Below are positions 1 through 7,908 of a stretch of 64,000 nucleotides of DNA, one piece after another; positions within the stretch are counted from its first letter, which is position 1; each line of letters opens with the position of its first letter. The position numbers and the translations under genes were made by a program. Source of the DNA: Silvibacterium acidisoli (GTDB lineage Bacteria > Acidobacteriota > Terriglobia > Terriglobales > Acidobacteriaceae); NCBI GenBank assembly GCA_022870745.1, contig CP085323.1, positions 248,001 to 312,000 of the forward strand, given 5' to 3'. Below the pieces are notes generated by a model that was not told where the DNA came from, ran no database searches, and was given only the letters and a program-made list of their open reading frames with translations.

Positions 1-840
1 AAACAGCGAATCATATTGGGCGCGGCGAAGAGCGTCGCTGAACTCGCGCATCGTGGCAAATCGATGCGAAGGATTCTTCGCCATCGCCTTACAGACCACC
101 TGGCTGACAGCCTCGCTCACGTCCTTGTTCACCGAACTCGGCGGCGCTGGATGATGCGAGCGGATTGCCTCCGCAACTCCGTCTTCGCTCGATCCGAAGA
201 AGGGCTGTTTGCGCGTCAGCATCTCGTAGCACACCACCCCGAGCGAAAAGACGTCCGAAGAGCGCGTCAGCCCCTTCATCGCCAACTGCTCGGGAGACAT
301 GTACAGCAACGTGCCCTTGCGGCCGGTCGTGAGGCTCAGGTCAAGACGATGCGCAACGCCGAAGTCAAGTAACTTGACCGAGTCATCCTCCAGGACAAAG
401 AGGTTGCTCGGCTTGATGTCACGATGCAGTAATCCCGCATCGTGCGCCGCCTGCAGCCCGCGGCTTGCCTGCGTAATGATGTCGAGGCATCGCTCTGTCG
501 GTAGAGGTTGGGAGTGCGAGCGGATCAGCGCGGAGAGCGTTTTGCCGCGCAACAGCGGCATGACTATATAAGGTGTACGTACCGACCCGTCTTCGAGCGT
601 TCCCTTGTCACGAATTTCGACGATGTTCGGATGCGTCAGCGCCGCCTGCTTCTCGCATTCCTCGTAGAAAAGGCGCAGTGCATTGGGATCATGCACATCG
701 AGCAGCAGCTTCATCGCCACGTCGGTTTCGAGTGCCGTATCAAAAGCGCGCCAGACGGCGCCCATTCCGCCCTCGCCCAGCTTTTCTTTCAACTCGTAGC
801 GCCGTTTTGTCTTCTTTGCAACAGCTTCTGCGAAAAACAT
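1..840 (-). CDS. Serine/threonine protein kinase, N-terminal part (runs off left edge)
   Basis: Open reading frame of 280 codons without a stop up to the window edge, starting at the ATG at 838-840. It is a Hanks-type (PknB-like) kinase domain that should phosphorylate Ser/Thr on cytoplasmic targets. Visible motifs: glycine loop GEGGMGAV (residues 23-30), VAMK with the ATP-binding Lys at about 44, HRDIKPSN catalytic loop (139-146), DFG (159-161) and the SPE activation-segment motif (182-184). All key catalytic residues are present, so an active kinase is expected. The C-terminal half, where sensor or TPR/WD40 domains often follow in this family, lies outside the window, so the signal cannot be predicted. 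Identification as a kinase is very secure. Confidence 0.95.
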   Translation of the reverse strand, partial: MFFAEAVAKKTKRRYELKEKLGEGGMGAVWRAFDTALETDVAMKLLLDVHDPNALRLFYEECEKQAALTHPNIVEIRDKGTLEDGSVRTPYIVMPLLRGKTLSALIRSHSQPLPTERCLDIITQASRGLQAAHDAGLLHRDIKPSNLFVLEDDSVKLLDFGVAHRLDLSLTTGRKGTLLYMSPEQLAMKGLTRSSDVFSLGVVCYEMLTRKQPFFGSSEDGVAEAIRSHHPAPPSSVNKDVSEAVSQVVCKAMAKNPSHRFATMREFSDALRRAQYDSLF

Positions 841-1154
841 ACGGGTGTGGGGTCGCTCGTATTGGCTTCAGCCTGCACCGGCGGCCTTTGCGGTTGATTA
901 TGCAAAGGCCGTGGCTTTGCAAGAAGCATACCGATTTAAAGGCATGGCGCTTTGCCAAAACCGGCCTTGAATTTATCTGAAATGACTATTTGCGCAGCGG
1001 CTTTCAAGCGGGAACGCAAGAAGCAATCGATGCTGTCAATGAAGGCGCCGATGAACTTTGGAATCCTGCAAGGCTGAGTGATCCTGCCATTTCACCCATG
1101 AAGATCACACGAGGATAGACTTTGCAGGTGCATCCGATCGACACAACAAAGAAA
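841..1154. other. Intergenic gap between kinase start and yihY stop
   Basis: About 310 bases between two minus-strand genes. It must hold the kinase promoter and the 3' end of the yihY-like transcript. No convincing small gene, strong terminator hairpin or consensus promoter was seen. Confidence 0.5.
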
Positions 1155-2030
1155 CTAGCGGCCGCGCCTCTTGCACAATTCCGCATTCATTTCCGCGCCG
1201 ATCAGGATGGCGATCGCCGTCAGATAACACCACAGCATCAAGCTGATGATCGCGCCCATCGATCCGTACGTGACGTTGTAGTTCGACAAGTGGCCCAGGT
1301 AGAAACTGAGGCCCGCCGACCCCAGAAACCATATCCCAATCGCGAACGATGCCCCCGGCAGCGTCGAGAGAAAGCTGTGGCGCACGTTCGGGCCTAGAAA
1401 GTAGACAATCTCCAGCGCAGCCACAAATGTGACGACCGTGATCGAAACACGCAGAACCGGCCAGAAATGCTCCAGCTGCGCCGGGATGGGAAAAAGCACA
1501 GTCATGAAGTGCCCGACCCTCGGCCCGGCGATCAGCGCCAGAAGTGAGAGCACCACCAGCCCACCGCTGGTGAAGGTAAGAAGCAAGGCCCGTAGCCGGT
1601 CACTCCACCAGGAGCGTGAGATTTCCACGTCATAGGCAATGTTGAGCGATTCGATCAGCGATGAAAATCCACCCGAGGCCGACCACAGATACCCGAGAAT
1701 GCCAAAGGAAAGCAGCTTGCCACGGCCAGGCTTGAGGATGCTCGTCAGCATGGTCTGCACAAAGCTCATCGAATCCGTTGGCACCAGTTCAGCCATCAGG
1801 TCGAGCAACTGGTCGAAGAGATTCGGAATCGGCAGATACTGCAGCAGAGACGAGAAGATCAGCAGCAGCGGAATCAGCGACATCATAAAGTAGAAAGCCA
1901 CCGCCGCCGCGTTGGTGAAGATGCGGGTACGCCAGAGCTCGTTATACATGAGCACGGAAAATTCCCACACCGCTCGCCACCACTGAAGGCGTCTCCGTCG
2001 CGCCGTCGAATTGAGTGTGGCAATCTGCAT
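1155..2030 (-). CDS. YihY/RNase BN-like family integral membrane protein
   Basis: 291 residues, close to the usual family length, with about six hydrophobic segments (for example around residues 40-62, 105-120, 145-170, 185-215, 225-245 and 255-280). The N-terminal stretch with NAAAVAFYFMMSLIPLLL and the YGSMGAIISLMLWCYLTAIAILIGAEMN-type C-terminal helix are typical of YihY (UPF0761). The family was once annotated as ribonuclease BN, but that activity belongs to another protein, so the function is best left as a membrane protein of unknown role. The ATG at 2028-2030 has only a weak Shine-Dalgarno sequence (ACGGA). It stands alone. Confidence 0.85.
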   Translation of the reverse strand: MQIATLNSTARRRRLQWWRAVWEFSVLMYNELWRTRIFTNAAAVAFYFMMSLIPLLLIFSSLLQYLPIPNLFDQLLDLMAELVPTDSMSFVQTMLTSILKPGRGKLLSFGILGYLWSASGGFSSLIESLNIAYDVEISRSWWSDRLRALLLTFTSGGLVVLSLLALIAGPRVGHFMTVLFPIPAQLEHFWPVLRVSITVVTFVAALEIVYFLGPNVRHSFLSTLPGASFAIGIWFLGSAGLSFYLGHLSNYNVTYGSMGAIISLMLWCYLTAIAILIGAEMNAELCKRRGR

Positions 2031-2893
2031 TCCGTTATCCGTTACTGAGTCCGATGAGCAATTTGAGCCCCCGGATGCGCGCGGCGCGCAATGCCCGTTC
2101 AGGAAACGCTTCTACGAGGCCGCCAATAGTGCCGGGGATACCAGCTCGTCTTTCCGAGCCTTGCTGCAAAATCTTTCTTCGGCATTCAGCGCAGGAACCA
2201 ATCTACGGGCAGCCGGCAATAAAATCGAGCCCCTACCGATTCCTTCCTTGACCTCTCAAAAGACACCAGCCCGGACCCACTCATGAACGACTGACATATT
2301 TGCAATCGATTACCTTAGTACCCGCACATCTTGTTCAAAACACTCGTATTTGCACCAGCCGCTACGGGTTCGGAGTACAGTAGGGCTCCACGGCTTCTTC
2401 CTTACTCCTCGGTAAGGCACTGAAGGTCCGCAGGGCTCTGGCTTGCTCTGGCAGGCTGTTTGCCAGGGAGATCCTTCGCTGATTCCTGAAGTCTTTTCAA
2501 AGCGATCCAACGCGCCATTGATGAACCGTTTCGTTCAATATAAATTGCCGTTAAAGCAATCATATACAAGAGTTTGACGAACAATGGAGTGAAGCGAATC
2601 AGGACAGGTTAAAGAGTATTCAGAACCCGGACGAAGGCTTATGGAACGGCAAAGCCAGGCTGTCCGGCAGACGCGTGATCAGTCACTGGGTAAGTGCGCA
2701 TCCCCACTTCATTTTCCTGCCGCCGGAGATGAGAGGCAACCAATAAGGAATCACCCTAGGTTATTTTTTCCGGCAACTGTTAACTCTTTTACGAATGTGC
2801 TTGCTTTCGGCTTCCGTTGCGTGTTAACTATGCAGCCAACACTGTAAGAAACCACCCGGAGACGGGGGAAAGTGTTTGATTAAGGTAAGACCC
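2031..2893. other. Long intergenic region without a recognised gene
   Basis: About 860 bases with no reading frame that looks coding. Two GTTAAC hexamer palindromes at 2779-2784 and 2823-2828, 44 bases apart, precede the XRE regulator and could be operator half-sites; this is weak evidence. An AT-rich stretch near 2535-2575 could hold a promoter. An unannotated small RNA is possible but nothing in the sequence demonstrates one. Confidence 0.4.
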
Positions 2894-3241
2894 ATGCAAA
2901 TTGGCATCACGATCCGCGGATATCGCCTCCAGAAGGGGCTTTCTCAAGGAGACATCGAAAAACGCACCGGCCTTTTGCGCTGCTATCTCTCACGCGTCGA
3001 AAACGGCCATACCGTTCCTTCACTCGATACCCTCTCAAAGATCGCCCAGGCGCTCGACTTACCACTTGCTCAGTTCTTTGCCGACGACACCCTCGGCCAG
3101 GATCTGACGAATCAGAAGCTTTCCGACGATGAACTGCGGTTCCTGACGCAGATCCGCCGCTACTCGAGCAACTTAAACGACAGCGACCGTAAGCTGCTGT
3201 TAGCCATGGTGAAGAAGTTCGCCGCCACTGCAGTACGGTAA
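2894..3241 (+). CDS. XRE-family helix-turn-helix transcriptional regulator
   Basis: Small protein of 115 residues with an N-terminal Cro/CI-type HTH: IGITIRGYRLQKGLSQGDIE, then a recognition region RCYLSRVENGHTVPSLDTLSKIAQALD. The rest is a short helical tail (residues about 70-115) that may dimerise. The ATG at 2894 is chosen because AAGG lies 8 bases upstream; a TTG at 2876 in the same frame would add six residues and cannot be excluded. No enzyme or toxin gene is next door, so it may act on its own promoter or at a distance. Target genes are unknown. Confidence 0.85.
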   Translation: MQIGITIRGYRLQKGLSQGDIEKRTGLLRCYLSRVENGHTVPSLDTLSKIAQALDLPLAQFFADDTLGQDLTNQKLSDDELRFLTQIRRYSSNLNDSDRKLLLAMVKKFAATAVR

Positions 3242-3340
3242 ATAGATTCCTGCGGCGGTTTCCCCCAACCGCCCTTCCACTGCGGAACATTTCAGGACGC
3301 GTGTGCGTAATCCCTCACTGAGTTCTTCAGGAGGCTTTTC

Positions 3341-3532
3341 GTGCTGAAATTTCTTCTCTGGTGTGTCCTGTTGCTGCTCTGCTGGCCCCTTGCATTGCTC
3401 GCCCTCATCGCGTGGCCCTTCATATGGCTGCTGCTGCTCCCCTTCCGCATCGTCGGCATCGCCGTGGGCGGAGCACTGGATCTTGTCGGAGCGCTCATTT
3501 TCCTGCCCGGACGCCTGCTGCGGGCAATCTAG
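3341..3532 (+). CDS. Small hydrophobic membrane protein (63 aa)
   Basis: GTG start preceded by a strong AGGAGG at about 3329-3334, which argues that this short frame is translated. The product is nearly all Leu, Ala, Ile, Val, Trp and Gly and probably forms two membrane helices (about residues 3-25 and 27-52) ending in a basic tail GRLLRAI. No family was recognised. Its last 38 bases overlap the 3' end of the opposing tetR-type gene, so the two mRNAs would be antisense over that stretch. Confidence 0.6.
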   Translation: MLKFLLWCVLLLLCWPLALLALIAWPFIWLLLLPFRIVGIAVGGALDLVGALIFLPGRLLRAI

Positions 3533-4136
3533 CGCTCGCCGCGCCCATCGCCTTCAAGGCGAAGTTGGCAAGGTAGCGTGCTTCCTCTTCGGTGGAAGAC
3601 CGGGGCTGGAGAATACGGCGTTCATGGATGCCACGGATCATATCCATCAATGCCCAGGCAGCCGCTTCCACGTCCTGCTCGGGAATCTCCTCCTGCTTAA
3701 CTGCCTCCCCGAAAAGAGATAGCAGGTAATCCACCGCCATTCGCTGCCATCTCAGGCTGCGCTTCCGGTCTTTCACATCGCGTTTCAGGCTGGAAATAAC
3801 GCGATAAAGTTCCTGTTTTTCGCGCCAGTATTCCAGCCGCACTGCGATAAACGCATGAACCTTCCCGGCGAAATCCGCGGCTGAGGAAACCCTCTCCTCC
3901 GTCAGAGCCATGATCTCGGTCAGAGCCCGCTTGACGACCGCCTCGAAAATCTCGTCTTTCGACCGGAAATAGACATAAACCGTAGCCTTCGCGAGCCCCG
4001 CCTGAGCAGCCACGTCGTCCATGCGGGAGTCATCGACGCCCTTCTCGCTGAAGATTTTCGTCGCCGCGTCGAGAATTTCGGTTCGCCGGAACTCGGTGAC
4101 AACCTGCCGTTTTTTGTCTTCGATCGTCTTCGCCAT
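3495..4136 (-). CDS. TetR/AcrR-family transcriptional repressor
   Basis: 213 residues with a typical TetR layout: N-terminal HTH (about residues 17-63, RTEILDAATKIFSEKG ... DVAAQAGLAKATVYVYFRSK) and a helical ligand-binding/dimerisation domain. It is divergently transcribed from the DHA2 drug exporter that begins at 4238, the classic arrangement of a repressor and the pump it controls. The 101-base shared promoter region has a perfect short palindrome (see 4202-4215). The inducer is unknown. The ATG at 4134-4136 lacks a strong Shine-Dalgarno sequence. Confidence 0.92.
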   Translation of the reverse strand: MAKTIEDKKRQVVTEFRRTEILDAATKIFSEKGVDDSRMDDVAAQAGLAKATVYVYFRSKDEIFEAVVKRALTEIMALTEERVSSAADFAGKVHAFIAVRLEYWREKQELYRVISSLKRDVKDRKRSLRWQRMAVDYLLSLFGEAVKQEEIPEQDVEAAAWALMDMIRGIHERRILQPRSSTEEEARYLANFALKAMGAASARLPAAGVRAGK

Positions 4137-4201
4137 GAAGGTTCTGAATCTCTGCCCCAGTGTAAAGCGTCAGATAAAAAGACCCAACAGTTCAATAAAC
4201 T

Positions 4202-4215
4202 ATACTCATCAGTAT
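4202..4215. promoter_or_regulatory. Candidate TetR operator: ATACT-N4-AGTAT palindrome
   Basis: Perfect inverted repeat ATACTCATCAGTAT in the tetR/MFS divergent promoter region, 22 bases before the exporter start. The left arm overlaps TATACT (4201-4206), a -10-like hexamer for the plus strand, so a bound repressor would block exporter transcription. The assignment as the operator of the adjacent TetR is inference from position. Confidence 0.45.
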
Positions 4216-4237
4216 GATCCGTTGATGTAGCAGGAAG

Positions 4238-5875
4238 ATGACCCAGGTACAGGAAGCAACCGGCGCGGAAGCGTCGCTCGCCAGCAGCATTCCATCATTT
4301 GACGGCCAGCATCTTCCGCCTGCCCGCGTCTTCAGTCCATGGACCGTTGCGCTGGTCGTCACCATCGGCACATTCATGGAGGTGCTGGACACCAGCATCG
4401 CCAACGTCGCCTTGCCGCATATTGCCGGCAGCCTTTCCGCGTCGCAGGATGAAGGCGCCTGGGTGCTGACGAGCTACCTCGTCGCCAACGCAATCATTCT
4501 TCCCATCAGCGGCTGGATCTCGAGCGTAGTCGGGCGCAAGCGGTTCTATCTTGTCTCCGTTCTCTTCTTCACCATCTTTTCCGCGCTTTGCGGCGTTGCT
4601 CCCACGCTCGGGCTGCTGATTCTTTTCCGCGTCCTGCAGGGTCTGGCCGGTGGAGGACTCCAGCCTTCGGTACAGGCTATCCTCGCAGATGAGTTTCCAC
4701 CGGAAAAGCGCGGCATGGCCATGGCGCTCTACACCATCGCCATCCTCGTGGCTCCCGTACTCGGCCCCACACTTGGCGGATGGATCACCGACAACTATTC
4801 CTGGCGCTGGATCTTCTACATCAACATCCCCGTCGGCATCATTTGTTTCTTCCTCACGCGTGTAGTGCTCGAGGATCCCGCTCACATCAGGAATGCTCTC
4901 GCCGCCAATCGCAGAAACCTGCGTATCGACTGGACTGGCCTGAGCCTGCTCAGCCTTGGGCTGGCCACGCTCGAAATCGTTCTCGACAAAGGCCAGGAGC
5001 TCGACTGGTTCGGCTCGAACTTCATCACCTCGTTCGCCATCGTCGCGGGTGTGTCTCTCGCCGGCGCCGTGATCTGGGAGTGGAATCACAGCAAACCGGT
5101 AGTCAACCTGCACCTGCTTACCGAGAGGAACTTCCGCTCCTGCTGCATCATTGTCCTCTGCCTTTATTCGGTGCTTTACGCCACCACATACCTGTTGCCG
5201 CTCTTCATGCAGCAGATGTTAGGCTACGACGCGACCACAGCGGGTATCGCATTGTCGCCCGCGGGGCTCTTCACCATGGCGCTCGTACCGTTCGTCGGCT
5301 TTGTACTGACGAAAGGCTTCGATCCACGCAAAATGATCTTCGCCGGCCTCAGCTTCATCGCCATTTCCTGCTGGTGGATGGGCTCGATGAACCTGCAGGT
5401 CTCCGAATGGGACATGATTGTCCCGCGTATTCTGCAGGTCGTCGGAGTAGGCCTTACAACCGTGCCGATCAGCACCATCATGTTCCGGTTTCTGCCGAAA
5501 GAACAGAGTTCGCAGGCAGCCGGCATTTACGCACTCGTTCGCAACGAAGGCGGCAGCATCGGCATCGCCGTCAGCAGTACACTGCTGCAACGCAAGGCGC
5601 AGGTGCACCAGCAGATTCTCAGCCAGCACATCGATGCTTCATCAACAGTGGTACAGCATGCGCTCGCGGGCATGACCTCGCAGGTTGGCAACGCTGCGGA
5701 CAATCACTACAGTGCAATGGCAAGACTCTATGGCATGATGCAGCAGCAGGCGAACCTGCTCTCCTACATGGAGCAGTTCCGCTTCCTCGGCCTCGTAATC
5801 CTCCTCCTGTTGCCGCTGATCCTGATGCTCAAGCGCCCACCAGTACAGAAGAAGATCGAACTCGACGCGCACTGA
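4238..5875 (+). CDS. DHA2-family MFS drug efflux permease (EmrB/QacA-like)
   Basis: 545 residues with about 14 hydrophobic segments, the DHA2 hallmark. It is a proton-driven exporter of toxic compounds in the inner membrane. Seen motifs: TFMEVLDTSIANVALPHIAG in the first helix (motif D1), SGWISSVVGRKRFY (motif A), and APVLGPTLGGWITDNYSWRWIF (motif C) in helix 5. An AGGA lies just upstream of the ATG. No HlyD/EmrA membrane-fusion partner gene is adjacent, so it either works alone or with a partner elsewhere. Regulation by the divergent TetR is likely. The substrate cannot be inferred. Confidence 0.92.
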   Translation: MTQVQEATGAEASLASSIPSFDGQHLPPARVFSPWTVALVVTIGTFMEVLDTSIANVALPHIAGSLSASQDEGAWVLTSYLVANAIILPISGWISSVVGRKRFYLVSVLFFTIFSALCGVAPTLGLLILFRVLQGLAGGGLQPSVQAILADEFPPEKRGMAMALYTIAILVAPVLGPTLGGWITDNYSWRWIFYINIPVGIICFFLTRVVLEDPAHIRNALAANRRNLRIDWTGLSLLSLGLATLEIVLDKGQELDWFGSNFITSFAIVAGVSLAGAVIWEWNHSKPVVNLHLLTERNFRSCCIIVLCLYSVLYATTYLLPLFMQQMLGYDATTAGIALSPAGLFTMALVPFVGFVLTKGFDPRKMIFAGLSFIAISCWWMGSMNLQVSEWDMIVPRILQVVGVGLTTVPISTIMFRFLPKEQSSQAAGIYALVRNEGGSIGIAVSSTLLQRKAQVHQQILSQHIDASSTVVQHALAGMTSQVGNAADNHYSAMARLYGMMQQQANLLSYMEQFRFLGLVILLLLPLILMLKRPPVQKKIELDAH

Positions 5876-5880
5876 AGAAA

Positions 5881-5910
5881 AGGGCCGTTCCGCTTTCACG
5901 GAACAGCCCT
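5881..5910 (-). terminator. Terminator hairpin after the rsr-like gene
   Basis: Stem AGGGC-c-GTTCCG with CGGAAC-a-GCCCT and loop CTTTCA. On the minus strand it is followed by TTTTCTTC, so it fits termination of the rsr-type transcript, whose stop lies immediately before it. It also separates the convergent MFS gene. Confidence 0.7.
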
Positions 5911-7230
5911 CTATGCTTCCATCGCACGAATGTAGCCGAGGATAGCCTCGCTCCATCCATCGATGTGTGTCCATTCACCATAGCCAACACCATTGCGGTA
6001 GCTGGCTACGTTGATCATGTATCCACGACCCGCCGGGCCGGAAACACGGTCGCGCGACTGCTCATCCGTGATCACGATCAACCGGTCATACGATGACGGC
6101 AGCCCGGCCAGCGCCCGGCCGAGTTGCGTGCCACCGTGCGGCTGGCTGTTCACGATCGCATCGCGCAGTGCGAAGCCGCGACGATTCGGAACCAGCTTGA
6201 GGTTTTCCGAAAAGGTGTAAACGCTCACCTCTTCGGAGATCTCACGCAGCAACACGGCGAGACCCGCAGCCGCATCCATGCGCACCATCTCCGAACGGGC
6301 AGACAGCCGCGCATCCATGCTTCCGGAAACGTCGACCAGCAGTACCGTGCGGCCGGTCAGCGCAGCCTGGCCACGGAGGCTGGCGAACATGGCCTGCTCG
6401 ATCCACGGCTCCCACTGCGGTGCATGACGCGCGGCAGCAAGAAAGCGGAAAGGCAGAACACGCTCGACACGGATCATCTCCAGTGCCTGCCGTACCAGCT
6501 CCGGCTCAACGCCCGCGGCCTGCATGTTGCGCAGGTTACGAAGCAGAGCGAGCGCGCCGAGGCTGTTCTCCACCAGCATCGACTCCCACACCTCGCGCTT
6601 CTGCTCACCGCGCGACAAACGCACCTCCCACGTCTCCGGAGAAGGCAGCGTGCCGTCGATCAGCTGACGCCACAGCAGCGCCTGGTCCGCGGTGAGCGGC
6701 TTGGCATGCGTGAGAAAGAGCACGTCGCGCAGCTTCACCGGCCCGCTGCGGTCATACTTCGCCAAAGCGTAGGCGTCGAACTTCGCGAAAGCTGCTGCGA
6801 GTCCCTTCTTCACCTGCGCGGAGAGTGGCTGGCGTCCGTCCTTCCAGTAGATGGCAAGGAACTCAGCCAACTCGTCCGCACGCTGGATCACGCGAGCGAG
6901 CGTTTCGGCCACAAGCGCACGATGGGTTGCAGAACGCGCCATCTCACGAACAAGCAACAGCGGCGCATGACGCAGCTTCATCGCCTCGCGCGCTTCCACT
7001 GCGAGCGCAGCGACCTGCGCCGCATCCACGCGCGGAACCAGCTTCGCGATGCGCTCGGCAATGGTTTCGCCATCCTCGTAGAATTGGTCTTCCCACAGCA
7101 TGCAGGCAAGCACAGTACGGCGAAGCTGTGCCTCCGCGCTGATCGCCACAGCCGGCGCACCTTCATAGGTACGCAGAGGCGCTCCCGTGAATCCGAGATG
7201 GCTGAGCTTTAAAACATTCAGGCGCGACAT
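5911..7230 (-). CDS. rsr: TROVE/VWA-domain RNA-binding protein (Ro60/Rsr family)
   Basis: 439 residues from the ATG at 7228-7230, chosen because AAGGAC lies upstream; longer in-frame starts at 7284 and 7296 have no better signal. The N-terminal two thirds match the TROVE (HEAT-repeat ring) module of Ro60 proteins. The C-terminal VWA domain carries an intact MIDAS: DVSGSM (residues about 300-305), the GGT Thr near 368 and ITDEQS near 388. Ro/Rsr proteins form a ring that binds ends of misfolded RNAs in the cavity and Y RNA on the outer surface; in Deinococcus and Salmonella they work with Y RNA and exonucleases such as PNPase in RNA decay and rRNA maturation. Here four Y-RNA-like units and a small Cys4 protein lie upstream on the same strand, which strongly supports the assignment. 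No RtcB/RtcA RNA-repair genes are adjacent. Confidence 0.93.
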   Translation of the reverse strand: MSRLNVLKLSHLGFTGAPLRTYEGAPAVAISAEAQLRRTVLACMLWEDQFYEDGETIAERIAKLVPRVDAAQVAALAVEAREAMKLRHAPLLLVREMARSATHRALVAETLARVIQRADELAEFLAIYWKDGRQPLSAQVKKGLAAAFAKFDAYALAKYDRSGPVKLRDVLFLTHAKPLTADQALLWRQLIDGTLPSPETWEVRLSRGEQKREVWESMLVENSLGALALLRNLRNMQAAGVEPELVRQALEMIRVERVLPFRFLAAARHAPQWEPWIEQAMFASLRGQAALTGRTVLLVDVSGSMDARLSARSEMVRMDAAAGLAVLLREISEEVSVYTFSENLKLVPNRRGFALRDAIVNSQPHGGTQLGRALAGLPSSYDRLIVITDEQSRDRVSGPAGRGYMINVASYRNGVGYGEWTHIDGWSEAILGYIRAMEA

Positions 7231-7316
7231 GACGCCCGTCCTTTCGAGATGCCTTGTTGGGTCGCGTTCGCTCGTGTCCGGCATCCTTGAGGACAAAGCG
7301 AAATCAGTGGGAGCGG

Positions 7317-7631
7317 TTATTCATCATCCGCCTCGGGCTTCTCAATCTTCAAAACCGCGCCGCCGAAGCCGGTGCGGCCATTGCCCTTCTTCACGTCGAT
7401 GACAAATGCGATCTTCTGCATCTCGTAAAGAGTCGGCGTGAGCTTATCGAGAAAATCGGTGCAGCGGCTGACCGCATAGGCGACAAGCCTAGGGCTGTCG
7501 TAGAAGAAACCGCAGCGAACCTCTTCCTCGCTGTCGGCATAACCGCTCTGAATGTGCGCGTGACGGCAGTTGCGGCAGAGCGATTCCTGCCCGACCGCCG
7601 TGCCGTTACGCACACTGATCGTGGTGCTCAT
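7317..7631 (-). CDS. Small four-cysteine protein between Y RNAs and rsr
   Basis: 104 residues; ATG at 7629-7631 with AGGAG ten bases upstream. Four cysteines, Cys19-x2-Cys22, Cys40 and Cys57, with nearby His24 and His26, suggest a small zinc- or iron-sulfur-binding fold. The C-terminal part is hydrophilic and basic around KKGNGRTGF. I recognise no named family. It lies 86 bases upstream of the rsr-like gene and 35 bases downstream of the last Y-RNA-like unit on the same strand, so it is probably co-transcribed. A role in RNA handling with Rsr is inference from position only. Confidence 0.75.
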   Translation of the reverse strand: MSTTISVRNGTAVGQESLCRNCRHAHIQSGYADSEEEVRCGFFYDSPRLVAYAVSRCTDFLDKLTPTLYEMQKIAFVIDVKKGNGRTGFGGAVLKIEKPEADDE

Positions 7632-7666
7632 GATGTTGCTCTCCTGCCGGTTAAGGGTTGAAGGTT

Positions 7667-7799
7667 TGCGCCGGGGTACAGGCAGAACGGGTGTTATGAC
7701 GATTGCTCTTCCTCTGAGCTAATGCGCGTTACCACGCATGCAGGACTCGAACCTGCGACCTATCGATTAGAAGTATCCCGTTCTTACGCCACCGGCGCA
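7667..7799 (-). ncRNA. Y-RNA-like ncRNA unit 4, with full circularly permuted tRNA-like tip
   Basis: On the minus strand TGCGCCGG (7799-7792) pairs perfectly with CCGGCGCA (7674-7667). A bulged U and GG/CC follow, then an internal loop and an 8-bp helix AGAACGGG/CCCGTTCT. The invariant ATACTTC comes next. The tip then holds, in order: CGAT, a five-base AGGTC, a T-arm GCAGG-TTCGAGT-CCTGC, ATGCGTG, a GTAA tetraloop, CGCGCAT, TA, a D-arm GCTC-AGAGGAA-GAGC, A, ATCG. This is a tRNA in permuted order, with the acceptor stem closed by the tetraloop and the Y stem taking the place of the anticodon arm. Known YrlA-type bacterial Y RNAs carry such tRNA-like modules. Folding was done by eye; ends are those of the terminal helix. 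Confidence 0.85.
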
Positions 7800-7810
7800 G
7801 TTACAAATAT

Positions 7811-7902
7811 GCAGTCCCCAGGGATAAGCGGCCCGGGTGGTGGTTCGCTCACCACCAAGGTTTGAGCGCGAAGTATCCCGAGCCTTCGCCACTGGAGACT
7901 GC
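7811..7902 (-). ncRNA. Y-RNA-like ncRNA unit 3, hairpin/pseudoknot tip
   Basis: Terminal helix of 11 bp with one wobble: GCAGTCTCCAG (7902-7892) with CTGGGGACTGC (7821-7811). Then a bulged U plus GG/CC, an internal loop, and an 8-bp middle helix GGCTCGGG/CCCGGGCC with one wobble, followed by the invariant ATACTTC. The tip is a 6-bp hairpin GGTGGT-GAGCGA-ACCACC whose loop is complementary to an upstream CGCTC, so a pseudoknot or an alternative hairpin is possible. There is no TTCRA-type loop, so this unit is not an obvious tRNA mimic. It is separated from unit 4 by 11 bases and from unit 2 by 6. Confidence 0.8.
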
Positions 7903-7908
7903 TGTTTA

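Noticed and set aside
6124-7212. A 362-residue plus-strand reading frame
   Set aside because: Antisense shadow of the rsr-like gene, caused by high GC content.
7667-7799. Ordinary tRNA gene(s), for example an Arg-type with CTTCTAA loop or a Met-type with TCATAA
   Set aside because: No unit gives a linear cloverleaf with paired 5' and 3' acceptor ends; T-arm comes before the acceptor and D-arm after it, and the whole is closed by Y-type helices.
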